Assembly: GCF_030705415.1 (NCBI RefSeq)
Contig: NZ_JAUZED010000008.1
Span: forward strand, 1 to 58,938
DNA: 58,938 bases
Direction of reading: 5' to 3'
From: Curtobacterium sp. A7_M15
GTDB lineage: Bacteria; Actinomycetota; Actinomycetes; Actinomycetales; Microbacteriaceae
Shown here: positions 52,782 through 58,938 of the stretch, in pieces
Position numbering within the stretch: position 1 is the first letter of the stretch
Layout of the letters: each line of letters starts with the position of its first letter
Position numbers and translations under genes: made by a program
Notes under the pieces: model-generated
Told to the model about the DNA's origin: nothing
Databases searched by the model: none
Seen by the model: only the letters and a program-made list of their open reading frames with translations

Positions 52782-53680
52782 CGAACGACGACACGCTGCC
52801 CACGACGGCGGCGCCAGGCCACGGGCTGTGGCCCTACCGACCGATCACGGTCGCGGGCGGGCCGGAGTGGCCGGACGGACGCCGCCTCGCGGTCTACGTC
52901 GCGGTCGGGCTCGAGGAGTACCGCTTCGGCGTCGGCCGGACCGAGGACGTCGTGCCGGACGTGGCCGCTCCCGACCTCGTGAACACGTCGTGGCGGGACT
53001 ACGGCAACCGCGTCGGCGCGTTCCGGCTGCTGGACCGGCTGGACGCGGCCGGCATCCCGCCGACCGTGCTGCTGAACACCGCGGTCTACGACACCGCTCC
53101 GGACCTCGTCGCAGCCGCCCGTCGGCTCGGCGCCGAGTTCATCGGGCACGGCATCTCCAACTCGGACTCCCTCACGGGCATGTCCTCGGCGCGCGAGGCA
53201 GCGTACCTGGCGGCCGTGGCGGCACGCATCGAAGCAGAGGAGGGCACCGCGCCGGGCGGCTGGTCGAGCCCGTGGCTCAGCCAGACCACGTCGACCCTCG
53301 ACAACCTCGTCACGGCCGGGTACCGCTACCTGCTGGACCTCCGCATCGACGACCGGCCCGTGACGATCCCGACCTCGGCCGGCCCGATCACCGCCCTGCC
53401 CTACGCGCTCGAGGTCAACGACAGCACGACCATCATCGGCCGGGGCGCCTCGGCGACCGAGTTCGCGGACATGATCGTCGACGAGTTCGACGAACTGCTC
53501 GAACGCTCCGAGGACCAACCGCTGGTGATGAGCGTCGTCGTGCACTCCTTCATCTCCGGTGCTCCCTTCCGCCTCCGGGCGCTCGACCGAGCCCTGCAGC
53601 ACATGACCGGCCAGCGCGACCGCGTGTGGTTCACCCAGCCACGGTCCATCGCCGCGCACCTCGCCGGGGGTGTGGCGTGA
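52778..53680 (+). CDS. Polysaccharide-deacetylase-family protein, PuuE-like
   Basis: A 300-residue NodB-fold protein of the PuuE (allantoinase) branch. It has PDGRRLAVYVAVGLEEY, the branch-specific DYGNRVGAFRLLDRLDAAGI, LGAEFIGHGISNSDSL and a final hydrolase strand VMSVVVHSFISGAPFR. The classic metal-binding Asp-Asp pair of chitin deacetylases is not apparent, as in PuuE-like proteins. It may hydrolyse a cyclic amide. ATG 52778 overlaps the amidohydrolase stop; its own stop overlaps the ABC gene. Confidence 0.8.
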   Translation: MTNDDTLPTTAAPGHGLWPYRPITVAGGPEWPDGRRLAVYVAVGLEEYRFGVGRTEDVVPDVAAPDLVNTSWRDYGNRVGAFRLLDRLDAAGIPPTVLLNTAVYDTAPDLVAAARRLGAEFIGHGISNSDSLTGMSSAREAAYLAAVAARIEAEEGTAPGGWSSPWLSQTTSTLDNLVTAGYRYLLDLRIDDRPVTIPTSAGPITALPYALEVNDSTTIIGRGASATEFADMIVDEFDELLERSEDQPLVMSVVVHSFISGAPFRLRALDRALQHMTGQRDRVWFTQPRSIAAHLAGGVA

Positions 53681-55452
53681 CGGCCCCGGCGCCCATCGCG
53701 GTGGTGCGCGACCTGCATGTGTCCCTCGAGCGTGACGGCGTCCGCTCCGAGGTGCTGCGCGGCGTCGACCTCGTCGTCGGAGCGGGCGAGATCGTCGGCC
53801 TGGTCGGCGAGTCCGGGTCGGGCAAGAGCATGCTCGCGATGAGCCTGCTCGGCCTGCTCCCCGACGCCGCCCACCCGGTCGTCTCGGGCGAGGTCACGGT
53901 GGCGGGCACGGACATGGCCCACGGAGCCGAGGTCGACCGTCGTGCGGCCAGGCGCTCTGCGCTCGGTGCCGTGTTCCAGGATCCGATGACCTCGCTGAAC
54001 CCGACCATGCGCGTCGGCCGGCAGATCACCGAGGCCGGGCAGGACCGCGCCGGTGCCATCGCCCTGCTCGACTCGATGGGCGTGCCCGATCCCGAGATGC
54101 GCTTCAGCGTCTACCCGCACGAGCTCTCCGGCGGCCTGCGCCAGCGCGTGATGGCCGCGATCGCGATCGCCGGGAAGCCGGCACTCGTCGTCGCGGACGA
54201 ACCGACGACGGCGCTCGACGTCACGGTGCAGGCGCAGCTGCTCGACCTGCTCCGGGAGCTCCGCGACGAGCACGGGTGCAGCGTCGTGCTCATCACCCAC
54301 GACCTCGGCGTCGCGTCCCAGATCGCGGACCGCATCGCCGTGATGTACGCCGGCCGGCTCGCCGAGGTCGGTCCGGCCGCCGAGGTGCTGACCGTGCCCG
54401 CACACCCGTACACCACGGGACTCATGCAGTCGCGGCTGTCGCTGCGGCTCGACCGTGCCGGCCGCCTGCCCACGCTCCCGGTCGACACCCTCGACCCCGC
54501 CGAGCGCACCGTCGGGTGCCCCTACCGTGCCCGGTGTCCACTCGTCCACGACCGCTGCGCGACCGAGCTGCCCACGCTCGACGACTCTCGGCCGGCGGCC
54601 GACCACGCTGCCGCCTGCTTCGCGCCGATCGACGACGTGCGTGACCTCCGTCCCGCACCCGCTCCCGAACCCACTGTGGTCACGTCCTCGTCCACGTCCG
54701 GTGCACGCGCCACCGAACCTGCGGTCACCGTCTCCGGTCTGGTCTGCACCTTCACGACCGGCCACGGCCGGCGACGCAGGACGGTGCAGGCCGTCCGCGG
54801 TGTCGACCTGGTCGTGGGCGTCGGAGAGTCGCTCGCGATCGTCGGGGAGAGCGGGTCCGGCAAGTCGACGGTCCTCCGTGCCGTCGCCGGGCTCGTCCGG
54901 CCGACCGCCGGCACGGTCACGGTCGCCGAGGGCGGCGCCCAGATGGTGTTCCAGGACGCCGGCTCGTCCCTGACCCCCTGGATGACGGTCGGCGAGACCC
55001 TCCGCGAGCGCCTCGCGCCCGCACGCCTCGACCGCGCCGAGGCCGACCGCCGCACCGCGGCCGCACTCGACGGCGTCGGGCTGCCGGCGTCGGTCGCACG
55101 TCTCCGTCCGGCAGACCTGTCCGGCGGACAGCGGCAGCGGGTCGCCCTGGCGCGCGCGACCATCGTCCGCCCGGCGGTGCTGCTCTGCGACGAGCCGACC
55201 AGCGCCCTCGACGCGTCGCTCGCCGCGATGACCCTCAACCTGATCCGCGACATGCGACGGGAGCTCGACATGACCGTGTTGTTCGTGACCCACGACCTCG
55301 CCGTCGCCCGGCTGATGGGCGACCGGATCGCCGTCGTGCAGAGCGGACGGGTCGTCGAGATCGGCGACGCGGACGCGGTCGTCGCCGACCCGCGGGAGTC
55401 CTACACGCGGACGCTCGTGGCGTCGGTGCCCGAGATCGCGGTGGCACGGTGA
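53677..55452 (+). CDS. Fused ABC transporter ATPase (DppD-DppF type)
   Basis: A 591-residue protein with two nucleotide-binding domains. NBD1 has Walker A GESGSGKS at 44-51, signature LSGGLRQRV and Walker B VVADEPT, and carries the Cys-rich oligopeptide tail [15 protein letters not shown] near 281. NBD2 has Walker A GESGSGKS at 390-397, signature LSGGQRQRV and LLCDEPT. Usually these are two genes (DppD and DppF); here they are joined by a 40-residue linker. It powers the importer formed by the next two permeases. GTG 53677 overlaps the deacetylase TGA. Confidence 0.93.
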   Translation: MTAPAPIAVVRDLHVSLERDGVRSEVLRGVDLVVGAGEIVGLVGESGSGKSMLAMSLLGLLPDAAHPVVSGEVTVAGTDMAHGAEVDRRAARRSALGAVFQDPMTSLNPTMRVGRQITEAGQDRAGAIALLDSMGVPDPEMRFSVYPHELSGGLRQRVMAAIAIAGKPALVVADEPTTALDVTVQAQLLDLLRELRDEHGCSVVLITHDLGVASQIADRIAVMYAGRLAEVGPAAEVLTVPAHPYTTGLMQSRLSLRLDRAGRLPTLPVDTLDPAERTVGCPYRARCPLVHDRCATELPTLDDSRPAADHAAACFAPIDDVRDLRPAPAPEPTVVTSSSTSGARATEPAVTVSGLVCTFTTGHGRRRRTVQAVRGVDLVVGVGESLAIVGESGSGKSTVLRAVAGLVRPTAGTVTVAEGGAQMVFQDAGSSLTPWMTVGETLRERLAPARLDRAEADRRTAAALDGVGLPASVARLRPADLSGGQRQRVALARATIVRPAVLLCDEPTSALDASLAAMTLNLIRDMRRELDMTVLFVTHDLAVARLMGDRIAVVQSGRVVEIGDADAVVADPRESYTRTLVASVPEIAVAR

Positions 55453-56306
55453 GCGCCGTCGCCGTCACGCGGCGCTTCTCACCGGTCACGCTGACGAGCG
55501 GCGTGCACGCCGGACGGGCGACCGCCTGGGTGCTCGTCGGACTGCTCGGCGTGCTCACCCTCGTCGCACTCACCGCGCACCTGCTCGCACCGGACGACCC
55601 GATCCAACCGGTCGGCGGCGTCCAGCTGCCCATCGGCACCCCGGACCACCTGCTCGGCACCGACTCGATCGGTCGCGACGTGCTCTCCCGCACGCTGTAC
55701 GGGCTGCAGACCTCGTGGTTCTCGGCGCTCGCCGTGGTGGCCGTCGGCCTCGTCGTGGGCGGGGCCGTCGGGGTGACCGCGGGCGTCGCGGGCGGCTGGG
55801 TCGACACCCTGCTGATGCGCGTCACCGACCTGTTCCTGGCGCTGCCGTCGACCCTGGTCGCCATCGCGATCGTCGCGGCGCTCGGCCCGGGGCTGACGAA
55901 CACCCTGGTCGGCATCTCGATCGTCTGGTGGCCCTACTACGCCCGGATCATCCGGTCCGAGATCCGTGCGATCGTGGCACGACCGCACGTCGAGGCCGCC
56001 CGGGTCACGGGGATCGGCCGCGGTCGCCTGGTGTTCCGACACGTGCTGCCCGGTGCGGTCCCGACCGCGATCGTCACCGCGAGCCTCGACATCGGCAACG
56101 TCGTGCTGCTGCTCGCAGGCCTGTCCTTCCTCGGACTCGGCCAGCCCTCCCCGGCACCCGAACTCGGCGCCGACACCGCGGCGAACACGCAGCTGCTGCT
56201 CACCGCCTGGTGGGTGCCCGTCGTGCCGGGGGTCGCGGTCCTCGTCCTCAGCCTCGTCGCGAACCACGCCGGCGACGGCATCCGAACCCTCGTCACCAGG
56301 AGGTGA
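55449..56306 (+). CDS. ABC transporter permease (DppC-type)
   Basis: A 285-residue permease with six predicted membrane helices and an N-terminal OppC-type region. The cytoplasmic EAA loop is VEAARVTGIGRGRLVFRHVLPG. HLLGTDSIGRDVLSRTLYG before helix 2 is the typical DppC motif. It overlaps the ATPase gene by GTGA and the DppB-type gene follows closely. The order C before B is the reverse of the usual one. Confidence 0.92.
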   Translation: MSAVAVTRRFSPVTLTSGVHAGRATAWVLVGLLGVLTLVALTAHLLAPDDPIQPVGGVQLPIGTPDHLLGTDSIGRDVLSRTLYGLQTSWFSALAVVAVGLVVGGAVGVTAGVAGGWVDTLLMRVTDLFLALPSTLVAIAIVAALGPGLTNTLVGISIVWWPYYARIIRSEIRAIVARPHVEAARVTGIGRGRLVFRHVLPGAVPTAIVTASLDIGNVVLLLAGLSFLGLGQPSPAPELGADTAANTQLLLTAWWVPVVPGVAVLVLSLVANHAGDGIRTLVTRR

Positions 56307-56311
56307 GCGGC

Positions 56312-57238
56312 GTGGTCAGGTTCCTCCTCCGTCGTCTCGGGTCCCTCGTCGTCGTGCTGCTCGTGCTCAGTGTCGTGGTCTTCGTGCTGCAGCAGGTCTC
56401 GCCCGGCGATCCGGCCCGTGCCGCGCTCGGTGCGAACGCCTCCCGGCAGGCCGTCGCGGCCGAGCGTGTGCGCCTCGGACTCGACGACCCGCTGCCCGTC
56501 CAGTTCCTGCGCTTCGTCGGCAACGCACTGCGGGGCGACTTCGGGACGTCCTTCCGCACCCACCGGCCCGTCGCGACGGACCTGGCCACCGCACTCCCGG
56601 CCACCGTCGAGCTCGTGCTGGCGGCCTTCGTGATCGCGCTCGTGCTCGCGGGGGTCTTCGCAGCGTCCGCCGCGCTGTCCTGGCCGCTCAGCGGCCTCTA
56701 CCGCGGGGCCCTGCTCATCGGGGCGACCGCTCCGCCGTTCCTGCTCGCACTCGGCGGCATCATCCTGCTCTACGCGCAGCTCGGGTGGCTCCCCGCCTCC
56801 GGACGCGGCGACGGAGGGATCGGGTCCGAACTGTCCCACCTCGTCCTCCCCGCCACGGTGCTCGCCATCGCGCCGGCGCTGGCGATCGGGAGGATCCTCC
56901 GGGCGGGACTCGAATCGACCCTGGCGGCGGACCACATCCGGACGGCGCGGTCGAAGGGCCTCGGACGGGCCGGCGTCCTCGCGCACCACGTCGCCCGCAA
57001 CGCCGTCGGCCCCGCCCTGTCCATGGCCGGGCTGCAGCTCGGGTTCATGTTCGCCGGCGACGTCGTCGTCGAGCAGGTCTTCAGCTGGCCGGGGATGGGC
57101 AACTACCTCGCGAACAGCATCCCCGTGTCGGACTTCCCGGCCATCGCCGCCGTGACGCTCGTGCTCGGTGCCGTCTACGTCGTCGTCAACACGATCGCCG
57201 ACGTCCTGCAGACCGCCGCGGACCCCCGTCTCGCATGA
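56312..57238 (+). CDS. ABC transporter permease (DppB-type)
   Basis: A 308-residue permease with six helices, starting VRFLLRRLGSLVVVLLVLSVVVFVLQQVSPGDPA, the DppB hallmark. The EAA loop is IRTARSKGLGRAGVLAHHVARNA. GTG 56312 is preferred because AGGAGG (56298-56303) lies eight bases upstream; an overlapping GTG at 56303 would sit inside that ribosome site. Confidence 0.92.
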   Translation: MVRFLLRRLGSLVVVLLVLSVVVFVLQQVSPGDPARAALGANASRQAVAAERVRLGLDDPLPVQFLRFVGNALRGDFGTSFRTHRPVATDLATALPATVELVLAAFVIALVLAGVFAASAALSWPLSGLYRGALLIGATAPPFLLALGGIILLYAQLGWLPASGRGDGGIGSELSHLVLPATVLAIAPALAIGRILRAGLESTLAADHIRTARSKGLGRAGVLAHHVARNAVGPALSMAGLQLGFMFAGDVVVEQVFSWPGMGNYLANSIPVSDFPAIAAVTLVLGAVYVVVNTIADVLQTAADPRLA

Positions 57239-57308
57239 GACACCCCGACGGCTCCACCCCAGAACGCTCCACCCCATCGGCTCCACCCACCCGAAGGAGA
57301 ACCCCGTG

Positions 57309-58898
57309 ATGCTCAGCACCCTCCGCAAGCGCACGCGAGTCGCGCTCGCCACGGCAGCGGTCCTGCCGCTCCTGGCACTCGCCGCGTGCTCCGGCGCCGG
57401 CACCGCGAAGGCCGCGAACCCCGCGCCGACGAACGGCACCCTGACCGTCGGTCTGCTCGGCGACATCGGCCAGCCGCCGGACCCGGACATCTACTACGCG
57501 AACAACGGTCTCGCCATCGTCCTCAACACGTACGAGGGCCTCGTGCAGTACGCGAACGACACGGACAAGGTCGAGATCGCACCGCGCCTCGCGACCTCGT
57601 GGGACGTCAGCGACGACAATACGACGTACACGTTCCACCTGCGGAAGGGCGTCACCTTCCACGACGGAACCCCGTTCACCTCGGCCGCCGTCAAGGTCGC
57701 GTTCGACCGACGCATCGCCGTGAAGGGCGGAGCGGCGTACATGGTCGAAGGCGTGAAGAGCGTCGCCACCCCGGACGACCTGACCGCGGTCGTGACCCTG
57801 GACAAGGCGAACTCGGCATTCCTCGACTACCTGGCGTCGCCCTTCGGGCCGAAGATGGAGTCGCCGACCGCCTTGAAGGAGCATGCGGGAACGGACGACG
57901 CACAGACCTGGCTGCAGACCCACGACGCCGGCACCGGCCCGTACGAGATCAGCGCGGCGGACCCCGGGACGTCCTGGACCCTGAAGCAGTACGACGGGTA
58001 CTGGGGCACGAAGTCGCCGTTCACGACGGTGAAGCTGCCGATCTACTCCGACGTCTCCGCCCTGCAGCTGGCCTTCGACCGCGGCGACGTCTCCGCCGTC
58101 GTCGCCGCCCTGCCGTCCTCGAGCCTGTCGAAGTACGAGGACTCGAGGGCCTACGCCAGTTACATGCTGCCGACCCTGCAATCGGCGCTCGTCACGCTGA
58201 ACCCGTCGCGGTCGTTCTTCTCCACGAAGGAGGCACGGCTCGCGTTCCTGCAGAGCATCGACCAGGAGTCGCTCGTGAAGCAGGTACTCGGGAGCCGGTC
58301 CGAGCCGGCCACCACCCTCTACGCCAAGGGCATGATCCCCGGTGGGAAGGACGAGCAGGAGCTGTCCTACAAGCCCTCGGTGATGCAGGACTACGCGAAG
58401 TCCCTCGCGAAGGGCACGAGCATGACCATCGGGTACGCCAGCGGCAACACGAACGCGCAGCAGATGGCGAACATCCAGTCGGCGAAGCTCCAGGCCCTCG
58501 GGATCGACGCCACCGCGAAGGGCTACCCGACATCGCAGGTCTTCGGCTGGATCAACGACCCGAGCAAGGGCCCCGACGCGTTCTTCGACGGCAACAACGG
58601 CCCCGACGGCGGCTCACCGTACATGTGGGGCCACGTGTTCTGGGACAAGTCCGGCGGCATCAACTACTTCGGGTGCGACGTGCCGAGCGTGGATGAGAAG
58701 CTCAACCAGGCCGTCGCGACCGGTGACGACGACCTCTACGTCGAGGCTGCGAAGGAGTACGCCGCCACCGGGTGCTACTACAACCTGTCCTACAACAAGG
58801 ACTGGGTCCTGGCACAGAAGTGGTTGACCGGTGTCGCCGCCGCACACAACATCGGCGCCAACGAGCTCGACTTCAGCAAGCTCGGCATCAAGCGCTGA
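57309..58898 (+). CDS. ABC transporter substrate-binding lipoprotein (family 5)
   Basis: A 529-residue lipoprotein with signal peptide and lipobox LAAC (Cys27). The family-5 binding-protein pattern is present: GTLTVGLLGD, IAPRLATSWDVSDDNTTYTFHLRKGVTFHDG near 90-120, and a C-terminal lobe with YVEAAKEYAATG. Such proteins bind peptides, opines or oligosaccharides. AAGGAG lies nine bases before the ATG. The 70 bases after the permease stop contain three copies of a CTCCACCC motif. It is the last gene in the window. Confidence 0.93.
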   Translation: MLSTLRKRTRVALATAAVLPLLALAACSGAGTAKAANPAPTNGTLTVGLLGDIGQPPDPDIYYANNGLAIVLNTYEGLVQYANDTDKVEIAPRLATSWDVSDDNTTYTFHLRKGVTFHDGTPFTSAAVKVAFDRRIAVKGGAAYMVEGVKSVATPDDLTAVVTLDKANSAFLDYLASPFGPKMESPTALKEHAGTDDAQTWLQTHDAGTGPYEISAADPGTSWTLKQYDGYWGTKSPFTTVKLPIYSDVSALQLAFDRGDVSAVVAALPSSSLSKYEDSRAYASYMLPTLQSALVTLNPSRSFFSTKEARLAFLQSIDQESLVKQVLGSRSEPATTLYAKGMIPGGKDEQELSYKPSVMQDYAKSLAKGTSMTIGYASGNTNAQQMANIQSAKLQALGIDATAKGYPTSQVFGWINDPSKGPDAFFDGNNGPDGGSPYMWGHVFWDKSGGINYFGCDVPSVDEKLNQAVATGDDDLYVEAAKEYAATGCYYNLSYNKDWVLAQKWLTGVAAAHNIGANELDFSKLGIKR

Positions 58899-58910
58899 CC
58901 GGGCCGGGAC

Positions 58911-58938
58911 GGCGGGCGAGCGCCTGAGCTCGCCCGCC
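58911..58938 (+). terminator. Terminator at the window edge
   Basis: An 11-bp perfect stem (58911-58921 and 58928-58938, loop GCCTGA) begins 12 bases after the last stop. The window ends with the right arm, so any T tract is not visible. Confidence 0.7.

Overview
The window reads as ordinary chromosome from a high-GC Gram-positive actinobacterium, most likely Microbacteriaceae and plausibly Curtobacterium or a close relative. The signs are third-position GC saturation, start/stop overlaps of the ATGA/GTGA type throughout, a fused PutA, the hpt-ftsH-fol order, a 6C RNA, a ClgR-type site before clpC, an Rv2747-type ArgA and many apparently leaderless starts. The genus is an inference from gene content; no 16S gene is present.

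Region by region. 1-9.4 kb: the end of an unknown protein, a MarR regulator divergent from putA, a phosphatase, an SDR/small membrane protein/DHFR-like operon and a phosphatidylserine-decarboxylase-like gene. 9.4-17.1 kb: a DUF2071/nitroreductase operon, an Lrp regulator divergent from an arginine-to-ornithine amidinotransferase-fold enzyme plus ornithine aminotransferase, a nucleotide-sugar-type epimerase, an orphan Abi/HEPN protein and an aldo-keto reductase. 17.2-20.7 kb: a Glu-Asp-Phe tRNA operon and two paralogous coiled-coil cell-wall hydrolases (M23 and NlpC/P60). 20.8-32.4 kb: housekeeping genes ppa, tilS, hpt, ftsH, folP-folB-folK, DUF3180, two PH-domain proteins, a DUF2520 protein and lysS. 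32.4-38.3 kb: small ORFs, a SigA/SigB-like sigma factor, NAD kinase, clpC and a 6C RNA. 38.3-41.2 kb: a four-gene operon of EspR-like HTH, ImmA/IrrE peptidase, MAB_1171c-type membrane protein and membrane-anchored alpha/beta hydrolase. 41.4-47.1 kb: SRPBCC protein, argA, a secreted protein, cspA, an SseB-like protein, radA, an SGNH hydrolase and tRNA-Ser(CGA).

47.6-58.9 kb is a catabolic operon that looks accessory: a BtpA/SgcQ-like protein with a 1-base frameshift, a SIS-domain sugar isomerase/deglycase, a PfkB kinase, an Asp/Glu/hydantoin racemase, a COG0402 amidohydrolase, a PuuE-like deacetylase and a complete peptide/opine-type ABC importer. Almost every junction is a start/stop overlap. 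The parts resemble Amadori-compound degradation (SIS plus PfkB) joined to hydantoin/allantoin-type ring opening (racemase, amidohydrolase, PuuE-like). The substrate is unknown, and this is the best candidate here for an undescribed pathway.

Links between regions: the arginine/ornithine genes make glutamate semialdehyde, which PutA can oxidise to glutamate. ArgA makes N-acetylglutamate for arginine synthesis. A dispersed GC-rich palindrome family (GGAGGCGCGGTGC...GCACCGCGCCTCC) sits between genes at four sites, and two copies are disrupted by G/C homopolymer tracts.
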